Positions 18,237-29,032 of a DNA stretch of 64,000 nucleotides are shown here, piece by piece. The stretch is from contig CAZPXS010000004.1 in assembly GCA_964590075.1 (NCBI GenBank), positions 134,141-198,140 of the forward strand, read 5' to 3'. Position 1 is the first letter of the stretch. Each line of letters begins with the position of its first letter. This stretch comes from JAGDVO01 sp964590075 [NCBI: uncultured Aquificales bacterium] (GTDB taxonomy: Bacteria > Thermosulfidibacterota > Thermosulfidibacteria > Thermosulfidibacterales). Position numbers and translations under genes: made by a program. The notes beneath the pieces are model-generated. The model had not been told where the DNA came from. It worked only from the letters and a program-made list of their open reading frames with translations, and searched no databases.

Positions 18237-18541
18237 TCGAGCTTTAACTCCTTCTCCTTCCTACCTATGTATATAGCAGTATCCAGAAAATCCTTTATTT
18301 TACTGATCATACTCTTACACTCCTTACTTTTTGTGTTATCCGCACATACCACATAGGCATCACTATACATCTCCTCAAAGGCTCTCATGAAGTCTGGATT
18401 TGTGTCCTCTATGTTATGACTCCTTGCTATCTCCATCATCCTGTCAAGTTCCGTCTGGTACTCGTTCTTCGTTGTCAATGCACAGCCTGTAAAAAAAGCA
18501 GTGGATAAAATCGCAATTAATGTAATCACCCTTTTCTTCAT
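18233..18541 (-). CDS. Small predicted lipoprotein
   Basis: 102 residues. The N-terminus MKKRVITLIAILSTAFFTGC is a lipoprotein signal with a lipobox-like FTGC; lipidation would be on Cys20. The mature part is charged and helical, with two further cysteines (VCADNTKSKECKS) that may form a disulfide. I do not recognise a family. It is tightly packed between aspS and rlmD (4-base overlap with rlmD), which suggests a cotranscribed envelope protein of unknown function. Confidence 0.7.
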   Translation of the reverse strand: MKKRVITLIAILSTAFFTGCALTTKNEYQTELDRMMEIARSHNIEDTNPDFMRAFEEMYSDAYVVCADNTKSKECKSMISKIKDFLDTAIYIGRKEKELKLE

Positions 18542-18544
18542 ATC

Positions 18545-20311
18545 CTACCTCTTGGGAGCTATAACCTGTATGAATAGTTCCTTGAGCTGTTTTTCGCTAA
18601 CCTCGCTAGGAGCCTGAGTCATAAGACATATACCCTTTTGGGTTTTTGGGAAGGCTATAACATCTCTTATGGATGTGGACTTTGTGATTATAGCCATTAT
18701 TCTATCAAACCCGAGAGCCAACCCGCCGTGTGGAGGTGCCCCGTATTGGAGAGCCTCTAGTAAAAATCCAAACTTAAGTTTCGCCTCCTCATCACCTATA
18801 CCGAGAAGTCCAAATATCTTTTTCTGTATATCCTCTCTATGTATTCTGATACTACCACCTCCTATCTCTACACCGTTTAGAACAACATCGTAAGCCTTGG
18901 CCTTAACCTTCAATGGATCGGTATCGAGTAGTGGTATATCTTCATCCTTAGGTGAGGTGAATGGATGGTGTACAGCAACGTACCTCTTTTCCTCCTCATC
19001 CCAGTCGAGTAATGGAAAATCAACAACCCACAGGAATTCGTATCTATCATCATCGATAGCGTTATACTTCCTGGCAAGCTCAACCCTCAGATTCCCGAGA
19101 ATCTCGCAGGCCTTTTCCCATTTATCGGCAACTATAAACAGGGTGTCGCCATCCTTTGCCTCTGTAGCCTCAATTATGGCTTTTATCTCCCCTTCCCTTA
19201 AATACTTGGCTACGGGTGAATTTATGGTCCCCTCTGTAACCCTCATCCATATGAGCCCCTTTGCTCCGAGGTTTGATGCGAGACTTACCGTATCATCCAA
19301 ATCCTTCCTCGAGAATTTTATATCGCCATCGACCTTTAGTGCCTTTATAGTGTCACCCTTTAGGATAGCCTCTTTTAAAACTTTAAATTCGGTACCTTCT
19401 AAGGCACTGTTTAATGTGTATAACCTCCAGGGTATCCTTAGGTCTGGCTTATCGGAACCGTACATATCCATAGCGGTCTCGTAGGATATCCTTTTAAAGG
19501 GAGTTTCTATTTCAACATCTATGACTTTAAATATGGCCTTTAGGATACCTTCGGTTACCTCCATGACATCCTCTCTTTCCACAAAGGCCATCTCGAGATC
19601 TATCTGGGTAAACTCCGGTTGCCTATCCGCCCTTAGATCCTCATCCCTAAAGCATTTCACTATCTGGAAGTATCTATCGAAACCACTTATCATGTATATC
19701 TGTTTGAATAGTTGTGGCGACTGGGGTAGTGCGTAGAACTTACCGGGATTTAATCTGCTCGGTACCAGAAAGTCCCTCGCACCCTCCGGTGTCGATTTGG
19801 TCAAAAATGGGGTTTCAAGCTCTATGAAACCTATGCTATCGAGATACCTTCTCACCGCCTGAGCCGCCCTATGTCTCAGTATCAGCTTTCTCTGCATCTC
19901 CGGTCTTCTCAAATCCAAAAATCTGTACCTCAACCTCACATCTTCGCTTACATCTATATCGTCCTCTATCTTAAAGGGCGTTGGTAGAGACCTATTCAGT
20001 ATCTCTATCTCGCTGGCTAAAACTTCTACATTTCCGGTTTTAAGCTTGGGATTCTCCGTACCTTCCGGTCTTTTCCTCACCGTCCCCTTTATCATTAGCA
20101 CATACTCACTCTTTACCTCCTTTGCTATTTCGAAGGTTTTCTTGGGTACCTCGGCGGGATCGAATACAACCTGAACTATACCCTCCCTGTCCCTCAGATC
20201 TATAAATATCAGTCCTCCGTGATCCCTCGTTCTATGTGCCCATCCCTCGAGTGTAACCTCTTTCCCTATGAATTCTTCTGTAACCTCACCACAGTAGCAT
20301 GTTCTTCTCAT
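18545..20311 (-). CDS. aspS: Aspartyl-tRNA synthetase, probably non-discriminating
   Basis: 588 residues, bacterial-type class II synthetase: OB-fold anticodon domain (1-110), motif 1 GFIELETPFLTKSTPEGARD, motif 2 FRDEDLRADRQPEFTQID, a GAD insertion (about 290-420) and motif 3 GGLALGFDRI. The anticodon domain has RDHGG and RPEGTENP; His and Gly at these places are the residues linked to relaxed Asp/Asn tRNA specificity in Pseudomonas-type enzymes, which then need GatCAB. This suggests Asn-tRNA made by transamidation. The start overlaps the hisS end by 4 bases. Confidence 0.95.
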   Translation of the reverse strand: MRRTCYCGEVTEEFIGKEVTLEGWAHRTRDHGGLIFIDLRDREGIVQVVFDPAEVPKKTFEIAKEVKSEYVLMIKGTVRKRPEGTENPKLKTGNVEVLASEIEILNRSLPTPFKIEDDIDVSEDVRLRYRFLDLRRPEMQRKLILRHRAAQAVRRYLDSIGFIELETPFLTKSTPEGARDFLVPSRLNPGKFYALPQSPQLFKQIYMISGFDRYFQIVKCFRDEDLRADRQPEFTQIDLEMAFVEREDVMEVTEGILKAIFKVIDVEIETPFKRISYETAMDMYGSDKPDLRIPWRLYTLNSALEGTEFKVLKEAILKGDTIKALKVDGDIKFSRKDLDDTVSLASNLGAKGLIWMRVTEGTINSPVAKYLREGEIKAIIEATEAKDGDTLFIVADKWEKACEILGNLRVELARKYNAIDDDRYEFLWVVDFPLLDWDEEEKRYVAVHHPFTSPKDEDIPLLDTDPLKVKAKAYDVVLNGVEIGGGSIRIHREDIQKKIFGLLGIGDEEAKLKFGFLLEALQYGAPPHGGLALGFDRIMAIITKSTSIRDVIAFPKTQKGICLMTQAPSEVSEKQLKELFIQVIAPKR

Positions 20312-21567
20312 CCCGTTACCCCCTCAAAGAATTTTAGAATCTCATCTACCTTTATCTTTATCTGTTCCTTGGTCTCCATATTCCTTATAACGACTACATT
20401 CTCCTTGATCTCATCTTCACCAACCATAACCACATACTTTACACCGAGCTTATCCGCCTTTCTCATCTGGCTTTTTAAACTCTTGCTACTATCGTGTTCC
20501 ATCTCACACTTTACGCCTTTCAACCTGAGTCCTAAAACTTCCCTGATTATGAATTTTTTGGCCTCCTCACCGAGTATCGCGAAAAAGACCATAGGACTTT
20601 CTTCCCTTAGGTTCATAACCTTCTTTAAAAGTATCACGGCTCTTTCCTCACCTATAGCAAACCCTATCCCGGGTATAGAAGGACCGCCCATCTCCTCCAC
20701 GAGGTTATCGTATCTACCTCCAGCAGCAACGGCACTTTGAGCTCCTATCTCTGTTGAGGTAGCTTCGAAAACTATACCGGTATAGTAGTCCAAGCCTCTT
20801 ACTATCATCGGGTTGAGTATGTAGGGGATGCCGAGTATGTCAAGGTAATCTATTGTCTCTCTAAAAGAGCGTTGACAGCTGCTACATATATAGTCACTTA
20901 TCCTTGGCGCTTTATCCGTAATTTCCCTACATTCGTTATTCTTACAGTCAAGTACCCTTAGGGGATTCCTTTCCATCCTCCTTTTACAATCTTTACATAG
21001 TTTGTCCTTCTTGGAATTTAAATAGTTGATAAGGATGTCTCTATATATGGGTCTACATTCCTTACAACCAAGGTGATTTATCTCTATCTTTATGTATTCC
21101 TCTATACCTATTTCCTTAAGTATGTAGTAGAGTAGAGCTATCACCTCTGCATCCATGGAAGCTTCTTTAACCCCAAAGACTTCCACATTGAGCTGGTGGA
21201 ACTGTCTCAACCTACCAGCCTGAGGTCTTTCATATCTGAACATTGGGCCAAAGAGGTATAATTTTAACACGGGATATTTAAGATGGAGATTGTTTTCTAT
21301 CAGTGATCTTACGATACCAGCTGTCGCTTCGGGTCTGAGTGCTAGGGTTTCTCCACCCTTATCTTTAAGGGTGTACATTTCCTTTTCAACTATATCCGTG
21401 GTATTTCCAATCCCTCTTTCAAAAACATCTATGTATTCCAATATGGGTGTTCTTATCTCTCTGAAACCGAATTTTTCAAGGATATTTCTCGTTTTTTCCT
21501 CCACGTACTTGAAATAGGGTATGTCCTCGGGTAGTACATCCTTGAAGCCCCTTACAGCCTTAATCAT
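20308..21567 (-). CDS. hisS: Histidyl-tRNA synthetase
   Basis: Charges tRNA-His. 419 residues, class II, with motif 1 FREIRTPILEY, motif 2 MFRYERPQAGRLRQFHQ, the HisA signature LDYYTGIVFE and motif 3 GIGFAIGEER, then a C-terminal anticodon domain (about 330-419). GGAGGT at 21575-21580 precedes the ATG. First gene of the hisS-aspS-lipoprotein-rlmD unit, divergent from gap. A 12-bp palindrome overlaps its SD region. Confidence 0.96.
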   Translation of the reverse strand: MIKAVRGFKDVLPEDIPYFKYVEEKTRNILEKFGFREIRTPILEYIDVFERGIGNTTDIVEKEMYTLKDKGGETLALRPEATAGIVRSLIENNLHLKYPVLKLYLFGPMFRYERPQAGRLRQFHQLNVEVFGVKEASMDAEVIALLYYILKEIGIEEYIKIEINHLGCKECRPIYRDILINYLNSKKDKLCKDCKRRMERNPLRVLDCKNNECREITDKAPRISDYICSSCQRSFRETIDYLDILGIPYILNPMIVRGLDYYTGIVFEATSTEIGAQSAVAAGGRYDNLVEEMGGPSIPGIGFAIGEERAVILLKKVMNLREESPMVFFAILGEEAKKFIIREVLGLRLKGVKCEMEHDSSKSLKSQMRKADKLGVKYVVMVGEDEIKENVVVIRNMETKEQIKIKVDEILKFFEGVTG

Positions 21568-21568
21568 A

Positions 21569-22671
<1,103 letters not shown>

Positions 22672-22680
22672 GGGGTAGTT

Positions 22681-23868
22681 ATGAATAGTAAGAAAACCTT
22701 AAGGGACGTTGATGTTAGCGGTAAAAGGGTACTTGTTAGGGTAGATTTTAACGTTCCTATAGATGATAAGGGTAACATTCTGGATGATAGTAGGATAAGA
22801 GCTTCTCTAAAAACTATTAATTACCTGATAGATAAGGGAGCAAAAATAATACTCATTAGCCATCTTGATAGGCCCAAGGGTCCAGATCCGAGGTATAGTC
22901 TCAGAAACGTTGCCGAAAGATTGGCAAGATTACTGGGTAAGGAGGTTAAGTTCGTACCGGAGATCGTTGGGGATACTGTAAAAGCTGAGATTGAAAGACT
23001 CAAAGAGGGAGATGTACTTTTACTCGAAAATGTAAGGTTTCATCCCGGTGAGACAAAGAACGATGAGGAGTTAGCAAAGACTCTTGCTGGATACTGTGAT
23101 ATCTTTGTTAACGATGCCTTCGGTACAGCTCATAGAAAACATGCTTCTACCTACGGGGTTGCTCTCTTTGCGAAAGAGGCAGCGATGGGTTTCTTGATCG
23201 AGGAGGAGGTGGAGTATTTCTTTAAAGCCTTCGAAAATCCAGTTAGACCCCTTGTGGCTATAATAGGTGGTGCCAAGGTTTCTTCAAAGATCGGAGTTAT
23301 AAAGCATCTCATAGATAAGGTTGATAAGATAATAGTAGGTGGTGCGATGGCCTTTACCTTCTTGAAGGCTAAGGGTTACGATGTTGGTAAGTCGCTTGTA
23401 GAGGAGGATTACTGCGAACTTGCTAGGGAACTTGAAGTGATGGCTAAGAGTAAGAAGGTTAGGTTTTATCTACCCGTTGATTTCGTTGTTGCCACCGAGA
23501 TGAGGGACAACTCTCCAACCGCTGTAAGGGCCTATCAGGAGATACCTGCCGGTATGATGGGACTCGATATAGGTCCGGCTACCCTCCAGCTTATAAGGGA
23601 AGTCCTACAGGATGCCCAGACTATAATCTGGAATGGCCCTTTAGGTGTCTTTGAATTGGAGAGGTTTAGGGCTGGTAGTGTTGAGGTTGCAAGGTTGATA
23701 GCTAATCTTGGGGTTCTATCGGTTGCAGGTGGCGGGGAGACGGAGGCTCTACTTAACATAGCTGGCGTGAGGGATAGATTTTCCCATGTTTCAACTGGTG
23801 GTGGAGCCTTCCTTGAGCTTCTAGAGAAGGGAACACTTCCCTGTATAGAGGTGCTCCATGATAAATAG
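22681..23868 (+). CDS. pgk: Phosphoglycerate kinase
   Basis: Phosphotransfer between 1,3-bisphosphoglycerate and ADP. 395 residues, two-lobed kinase: RVDFNVPID (about 20-28), LISHLDRPKGPDPRYSL, LLENVRFHPGE, FVNDAFGTAHRKHAST and the nucleotide-binding GGGETEALL / STGGGAFLE near the C-terminus. It begins 10 bases after gap and overlaps tpiA by 11 bases. Confidence 0.97.
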   Translation: MNSKKTLRDVDVSGKRVLVRVDFNVPIDDKGNILDDSRIRASLKTINYLIDKGAKIILISHLDRPKGPDPRYSLRNVAERLARLLGKEVKFVPEIVGDTVKAEIERLKEGDVLLLENVRFHPGETKNDEELAKTLAGYCDIFVNDAFGTAHRKHASTYGVALFAKEAAMGFLIEEEVEYFFKAFENPVRPLVAIIGGAKVSSKIGVIKHLIDKVDKIIVGGAMAFTFLKAKGYDVGKSLVEEDYCELARELEVMAKSKKVRFYLPVDFVVATEMRDNSPTAVRAYQEIPAGMMGLDIGPATLQLIREVLQDAQTIIWNGPLGVFELERFRAGSVEVARLIANLGVLSVAGGGETEALLNIAGVRDRFSHVSTGGGAFLELLEKGTLPCIEVLHDK

Positions 23869-24643
23869 GTCTTTGATCTTCTGCGGTAACTGGAAGATGA
23901 ATAAGACCCTTAGGGAGGCCCTTGGGCTTGTTAAGGATGTTATGATCAAGATAGATGAGAGGGTTTTCGATTTCTGCGAGGTGGTATTCTCCCCTACCTT
24001 CTGTTACCTGATTCCCGTATATCAGATCATAGAGGGTACCAGATTCAAGCTTTCCGCTCAGGATTGCTACTGGGAGGAGAAAGGTGCTTTTACAGGCGAG
24101 ATATCTCCCCTTATGCTTAGGGATGTTGGGTGCGATTACTGTATAGTTGGTCATTCGGAGAGAAGGAATATATTTGGTGAGAGTGATGAGGATGTGAATA
24201 GAAAGGTAAAGGCTCTAATTGAAAAGTCCATCACCCCCATAATCTGTGTTGGTGAAAAACTTGAGGAGAGAAGGAGCGGTAAACTTTTTGAGGTGGTGGG
24301 AAGGCAGGTAAGGGAAGCTCTTAAGGATGTAGATCTTACCAAGGATAGTGTAGTTATCGCCTATGAACCCGTCTGGGCTATAGGTACCGGTGTTAACGCT
24401 ACACCCGAGGACGCTGAGGAGGTTCATAGATTCATAAGGGGCATTCTAAGTGAGATCTATGGTGAGGATGTTGCGAATAGAACGACTATCCTATACGGTG
24501 GGAGTGTAAATCCGGCAAATATCAGGGATCTTATGAGTATGGATGATATAGATGGCGCTTTGATAGGTGGTGCTAGTTTAAATGCCACGAGTTTTGTTGA
24601 CATAATATACCGTGGATTGGAGGGTAAGGGATTATGGAGGTAG
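23858..24643 (+). CDS. tpiA: Triosephosphate isomerase
   Basis: Interconverts dihydroxyacetone phosphate and glyceraldehyde-3-phosphate. 261 residues, TIM barrel: GNWKMN near the start, YCIVGHSERR with the catalytic His, the catalytic Glu in VIAYEPVWAIGTG, and phosphate-binding YGGSVNPAN. ATG 23858 lies inside the pgk end; the N-terminus is three or four residues longer than usual. Its stop overlaps the secG start. Confidence 0.96.
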   Translation: MINRSLIFCGNWKMNKTLREALGLVKDVMIKIDERVFDFCEVVFSPTFCYLIPVYQIIEGTRFKLSAQDCYWEEKGAFTGEISPLMLRDVGCDYCIVGHSERRNIFGESDEDVNRKVKALIEKSITPIICVGEKLEERRSGKLFEVVGRQVREALKDVDLTKDSVVIAYEPVWAIGTGVNATPEDAEEVHRFIRGILSEIYGEDVANRTTILYGGSVNPANIRDLMSMDDIDGALIGGASLNATSFVDIIYRGLEGKGLWR

Positions 24644-24942
24644 CTCTCGTCATAATACAGGTGTTAATTTCGCTTCTAATCGTTGTTGCCGTTTTACTAC
24701 AGAAGGGTAAGGGTGCTGGTATGGGTGCCACCTTTGGCGGCGGTGTTACATCAAGTGTATGGGGGCCAAAGGGGCCTGTTACTTTTCTCTCTAAACTCAC
24801 CGTTATTCTTATGATACTCTTTTTTGCCAATTCTCTTATGCTTGCGGTAGTAATGGGTAAGCCTAAATTTTCAAGGGCTGTGGAAGAGGCAAGTAAAATA
24901 CAGGTTGAGAGCGTAAATGCAAGTGGAAGAAAGGTTAAGTAA
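24634..24942 (+). CDS. secG: Preprotein translocase subunit SecG
   Basis: 102 residues. A first helix (VIIQVLISLLIVVAVLLQ), the conserved cytoplasmic loop with GKGAGMGATFGGG, and a second helix (LTVILMILFFANSLMLAVV) give the two-helix hairpin of SecG, an accessory part of the SecYEG channel. It overlaps tpiA by 10 bases; secG directly after tpiA is common in bacteria. Confidence 0.92.
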   Translation: MEVALVIIQVLISLLIVVAVLLQKGKGAGMGATFGGGVTSSVWGPKGPVTFLSKLTVILMILFFANSLMLAVVMGKPKFSRAVEEASKIQVESVNASGRKVK

Positions 24943-26005
24943 GCTAAGGGAAGAAATAGATAGGATAGATGAGGAGATAGTAAAGCTTTTAAATAAAAGG
25001 GCGCAGGTAGCCCTTGAGATAGGAAGGATAAAGAGAGAACTGGGGCTACCGGTTTTTGTTCCCGCAAGGGAGAGTGAGGTATTTGAGAGGATAGTTAGGC
25101 TAAGTGAAGGTGGTTTATTCCCTCGCGATTCCCTTTTACATGTTTTTAGGGAGATCGTATCTACCTGTGTAGCTATTCAGAGGAACGTAAAGGTAGCCTT
25201 TCTCGGTCCAAAGGGTACATTTACCCATGAGGCTTCTATGAGTTACTTTGGGCTTGGGGTGGATTTTGTCCCTGTGAAATTCGTGGAAGGTATATTCGAG
25301 GAGGTAAGTAGGAATCACGTTGATTTTGGTGTTGTTCCGATCGAGAATTCCACCGAGGGTGTTGTAAGTAGAACTTTGGATGCCTTTTTGGATTTCGAGG
25401 ATGTTAATATAGTGGGCGAGATTTATCTTAGGATCTCCCATAATCTACTTACCAAAAGTGGAGAATTTACAAATATTAAGAGGATATATAGTCATCCCCA
25501 TGCTGTTAGTCAGTGTAGAAAGTGGCTTTCGAGTGTTTTACCGGATGTTGAAATCATCTATACTTCAAGTACGGCGGAGGCTGCGAGGATAGCATCCAGT
25601 GACGATGAATCTGGGGCTATCGCTGGTGAATTGGCAAGTGTCCTTTATGGTCTAAAGGTGGCGGTGAGAGGAATCGAAGATCTTGAGGATAACTATACGA
25701 GATTTGTGGTTTTAGGTAAGGGGCTTAGGGAGTTCACGGGTTGTGATAAGACATCCATGTTTATGAGTGTTACCGATGAGGTTGGGGCCTTGAAGAGGGT
25801 TTTAACTGTATTTGCGGACAATATGATCAATCTTACCAAGATAGAGTCAAGACCTTCGAGGAAGAAGCCATGGGACTATGTCTTTTACATAGATTTTGAG
25901 GGTCATGTTGACGAGGATAGGGTGAAGAGAGTATTACTTGGACTTGAAAGATTAAGGGTTGGGTATAGAATTTTAGGATCATATCCAAAATGGAGGGAGA
26001 TTTGA
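24917..26005 (+). CDS. pheA: Bifunctional chorismate mutase / prephenate dehydratase (P-protein)
   Basis: Leads from chorismate to phenylpyruvate for phenylalanine. 362 residues: AroQ mutase helices (about 5-85: LREEIDRIDEEIVKLLNKR), dehydratase domain (about 92-275: FLGPKGTFTHEA, PIENSTEGVV, DNYTRFVVLG with the TRF motif) and an ACT domain (about 285-355, ESRPSRKKPWDYVF) that gives feedback inhibition by phenylalanine. The start overlaps secG by 26 bases; GTG 24923 is an alternative. Confidence 0.95.
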   Translation: MQVEERLSKLREEIDRIDEEIVKLLNKRAQVALEIGRIKRELGLPVFVPARESEVFERIVRLSEGGLFPRDSLLHVFREIVSTCVAIQRNVKVAFLGPKGTFTHEASMSYFGLGVDFVPVKFVEGIFEEVSRNHVDFGVVPIENSTEGVVSRTLDAFLDFEDVNIVGEIYLRISHNLLTKSGEFTNIKRIYSHPHAVSQCRKWLSSVLPDVEIIYTSSTAEAARIASSDDESGAIAGELASVLYGLKVAVRGIEDLEDNYTRFVVLGKGLREFTGCDKTSMFMSVTDEVGALKRVLTVFADNMINLTKIESRPSRKKPWDYVFYIDFEGHVDEDRVKRVLLGLERLRVGYRILGSYPKWREI

Positions 26006-27300
26006 TGAAGAGTATTTTGAGACTCAGTAAAAAGAAGTTTTTGGTGGCTATAGTAGTATCTACCATCCTTTTGTCCTTGCTTTTTGGTAAATCTTCCTTC
26101 TGTATAGCAGGTAAGGAAGATGAGGGTCTATACAAGAATCTGAAGATACTAGCCGAGGCTCTCCACTATATAGAGACCGCCTATGTGAAGAATGTTTCGG
26201 GTAAGGATCTTATATACGGTGCGATAAAAGGTATGATGAACACCCTTGATCCTCACTCTGCCTTTATGCCTCCCGATATGCTTAAGGAACTTGAGGTTGA
26301 GACTAAGGGAGAATTTGGCGGTGTTGGAATGGAGATAACCTCTAAGGATGATTATATCTACGTTGTAAGTCCCATAGAGGACACACCAGCCTGGAAGGCA
26401 GGGATCAAATCTGGAGACAGGATAATAAAGATAGACGGTGTTTCTACGAAGGGTATGTCTGTTATGGATGCGGTTAAGAAGTTAAGGGGACCAAAGGGTA
26501 CCAAGGTGACTATAACTATAGTTAGAGAGGGAGTTGATAAGCCCTTTGATGTTACGATTGTAAGGGATATCATTAAGATAAAGAGTGTTAGGTACGAGAT
26601 GAAGGAGGACAGTATAGCTTATATAAAGATAAGAAGTTTTCAGGAATCTACGACCGATGAGCTCGATAAGGTTCTCGGTGATCTAACCTTAAAGGGCAAG
26701 GTGAAAGGTATAATACTTGATCTAAGGAATAATCCCGGTGGTCTTTTATCTCAGGCCGTAAGTGTTTCCGAGAAGTTTCTACCTAAGGGTAGTCTTATAG
26801 TCTACACGAAGGGTAGAAATGAGGCCGATCAGATGAGGTTTGTGGCCAAATCCGAAAAGTATTACAACTATCCCATGGTTGTTCTTGTTAACGCTGGTAG
26901 TGCAAGTGCAAGTGAGATAGTAACAGGTGCCCTAAAGGCGAATGGCAGGGCTATTGTGGTTGGCGAGAGAACCTTCGGTAAGGGTTCTGTCCAGACCGTT
27001 TTACCTCTATCCGATGGTTCTGCCATAAAGCTCACTACCGCCTACTACTATACTCCCGATGGTGTATGTATAGAGGAGAAAGGGATAACACCCGATGTGG
27101 AAATTCCAGATAATCTTGTTGCTAAGAAAGGTCATCCCATAAGGGAAGAGGAGTTGAAGAAACTTAAAGAAGGTGAGATAGAGGATGTTGAAAAGAAGAT
27201 AAAGGAATCTAATGAAACAAAGCCTGCGGAGGATTATCAGCTCAAGGTTGCCATTTCCCTCCTTAAGGTACTCATAGAGAAGGGTGTAGCTAAGAAATAA
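26005..27300 (+). CDS. ctpA: C-terminal processing (tail-specific) protease, S41 family
   Basis: Periplasmic serine protease. 431 residues from ATG 26005, which has a GGAGGGAG SD and overlaps the pheA stop by one base; an in-frame ATG at 25990 is less likely. Signal/anchor segment (about 10-30), PDZ domain (about 85-165), and S41 catalytic core with LDLRNNPGG, the nucleophile region NAGSASASEIV (about 293-303) and the lysine in FGKGSVQT (about 325). A charged tail follows. Next to a deacetylase-like envelope gene, as often seen. Confidence 0.93.
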   Translation: MKSILRLSKKKFLVAIVVSTILLSLLFGKSSFCIAGKEDEGLYKNLKILAEALHYIETAYVKNVSGKDLIYGAIKGMMNTLDPHSAFMPPDMLKELEVETKGEFGGVGMEITSKDDYIYVVSPIEDTPAWKAGIKSGDRIIKIDGVSTKGMSVMDAVKKLRGPKGTKVTITIVREGVDKPFDVTIVRDIIKIKSVRYEMKEDSIAYIKIRSFQESTTDELDKVLGDLTLKGKVKGIILDLRNNPGGLLSQAVSVSEKFLPKGSLIVYTKGRNEADQMRFVAKSEKYYNYPMVVLVNAGSASASEIVTGALKANGRAIVVGERTFGKGSVQTVLPLSDGSAIKLTTAYYYTPDGVCIEEKGITPDVEIPDNLVAKKGHPIREEELKKLKEGEIEDVEKKIKESNETKPAEDYQLKVAISLLKVLIEKGVAKK

Positions 27301-28307
27301 TGAAAAGGGTATTTGGAATACTTGTTGTCGCTATACTCTCCTTTGGAGTAGGGTTTTTTATATCCTATCTCCTTACGGGAGGTAAGTTTGGAAGTATAGA
27401 GAAGTTATTGAGGAAAGAAGAGTTTATCATTGAAAATAAGACGGAGAAGGAGAAACGTAAGGTAGAGAGGGAATTTCCAGAGGTTTATCCTGTTGGTAGG
27501 GAAAAAGGAAAGGAAAAGAAATTAGCTGAAAGAAAGGAGATAGAAAAACCCGTAGCACCGAGTGTAAAGGAGGTGCCTATAGAAGTTGGGAAGGGGTATC
27601 GTTATGTTTCGATAATAATAGATGATATGGGTGATAGTGTGGAGAAGGCAAGGATCTTCGCCTCTCTACCTATAGATATAACCCTTTCGATTATCCCTTA
27701 CCTACCTCACTATAGGGAATGTATGGAAGTTGCAAAAGTTAACGGTAGATCCTTTATGATACATATACCCATGGAGGCTAATTCGAGAAGTAACGAGATT
27801 GTCAACATTGAAAAGAAAACCAAAAATCTATTGAGGGTTAGTATGAGTGACTCTGAGATAGAGAGACTAGTTTTGGATATGGTTAACAGTATGCCCGGTG
27901 CTGTTTCTGCCAACAATCATATGGGTTCTCTGTTTACGGAAAATAGGGATAAGATGAGGGTTGTTCTTGAAGTTCTTAAGGAGAGGGGATTATTCTTCGT
28001 TGATAGTTTAACTACAACTAACAGTGCGGCTTGTAGTGCTGGAAGTGATGTGGGTATGATAGTTGTAAAGAGGAATGTGTTTCTTGATAATAAGAGAGAT
28101 GTGGAGGAGATAAAGAAAAGTATAAGGTTACTCATTAATACGGCGAAAAAGAGGGGTTATGCTGTTGCAATAGGACATCCTTATGATGTAACTTATCAAG
28201 CTATAAGGGAGATGATACCTCAAATGGAGAGGGAAGGTATAAGGGTTGTTTCTATAGATAAATTGAAGGATATAGTGACTGGAGGAAGGAATGAAGGTTG
28301 TTTTTAA
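27300..28307 (+). CDS. Divergent polysaccharide deacetylase (YibQ family, PF04748)
   Basis: 335 residues. An N-terminal transmembrane or signal-anchor helix (about 4-25), a charged low-complexity linker (30-95) and a deacetylase-like barrel: [16 protein letters not shown] and NNHMGSLFT, the signature of this divergent family. Probably acts on a periplasmic polysaccharide or glycan; the substrate is unknown. ATG 27300 overlaps the ctpA stop. The pairing of ctpA with this family is common in Gram-negatives. Confidence 0.8.
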   Translation: MKRVFGILVVAILSFGVGFFISYLLTGGKFGSIEKLLRKEEFIIENKTEKEKRKVEREFPEVYPVGREKGKEKKLAERKEIEKPVAPSVKEVPIEVGKGYRYVSIIIDDMGDSVEKARIFASLPIDITLSIIPYLPHYRECMEVAKVNGRSFMIHIPMEANSRSNEIVNIEKKTKNLLRVSMSDSEIERLVLDMVNSMPGAVSANNHMGSLFTENRDKMRVVLEVLKERGLFFVDSLTTTNSAACSAGSDVGMIVVKRNVFLDNKRDVEEIKKSIRLLINTAKKRGYAVAIGHPYDVTYQAIREMIPQMEREGIRVVSIDKLKDIVTGGRNEGCF

Positions 28308-29028
28308 GAGACCTGAGACTTTGAGGGAAAAGAGGTTTCACTTCTGTCCTGGCTGTCACCATGGTATAATACATAGACTGGTAGCGGAGACTATAGACTA
28401 CTTCAATCTTAGGGAAAAGGCTATAGGAGTGGCACCTGTTGGGTGTGCTGTTTTTCTGTATGACTATCTTGACTGTGATATTACAGAAAGCCCTCATGGT
28501 AGAGCGCCTGCGGTGGCTACTGGGATAAAGAGATCTTTGCCCGATAGGTTTGTCTTTTGCTATCAAGGTGATGGTGAAATTACCGCTATCGGTACCAGTG
28601 AGATAATCCATGCCGCAAATAGGGGCGAAATGATAACAGTGATATATGTGAATAACGCGGTTTATGGTATGACCGGGGGACAGATGGCTCCTACAACGGT
28701 TGTGGGACAAAAGACAACTACCTGTCCATACGGTAGAAGTCCTGAAAATTCCGGGTATCCTATAAGGATGGTAGAACTTTTGAATACCCTTGAGGCGCCT
28801 GCCTTTCTTGCAAGGGTTAAAGTTAACTCTCCAAAGGCTGTTAGGGAGGCCAGGAAGATTTTGATGAAGGCTTTTGAAAAGCAGATAAACGGCATAGGTT
28901 TTGCGATGGTTGAGTTCTTGTCAGCATGTCCTACAGGATGGCGTATGGATCCTGTAAGCGCCTGTAAGTGGATTGATGATGAGATGGAATGTTATTTCAA
29001 AATCGGTATAATTAGGGATAGGGAGTAA
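28291..29028 (+). CDS. 2-oxoacid:ferredoxin oxidoreductase, beta (TPP-binding) subunit
   Basis: 245 residues. The thiamine pyrophosphate motif [17 protein letters not shown] then [12 protein letters not shown] is clear. Cysteines in FCPGC and VGC look like cluster ligands of the Por/Kor/Vor beta family. The enzyme oxidatively decarboxylates 2-oxoacids, or the reverse with reduced ferredoxin. GGAGGAAGG precedes ATG 28291, which overlaps the previous gene by 17 bases. The substrate cannot be read from the beta subunit; valerate/isovalerate-type or 2-oxoglutarate is possible. Confidence 0.85.
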   Translation: MKVVFKRPETLREKRFHFCPGCHHGIIHRLVAETIDYFNLREKAIGVAPVGCAVFLYDYLDCDITESPHGRAPAVATGIKRSLPDRFVFCYQGDGEITAIGTSEIIHAANRGEMITVIYVNNAVYGMTGGQMAPTTVVGQKTTTCPYGRSPENSGYPIRMVELLNTLEAPAFLARVKVNSPKAVREARKILMKAFEKQINGIGFAMVEFLSACPTGWRMDPVSACKWIDDEMECYFKIGIIRDRE

Positions 29029-29032
29029 AGGG

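Noticed and set aside
25990-26004. Alternative upstream ATG for ctpA
   Set aside because: ATG 26005 has an ideal SD and overlaps the pheA stop; the extension would place the SD inside the coding region.
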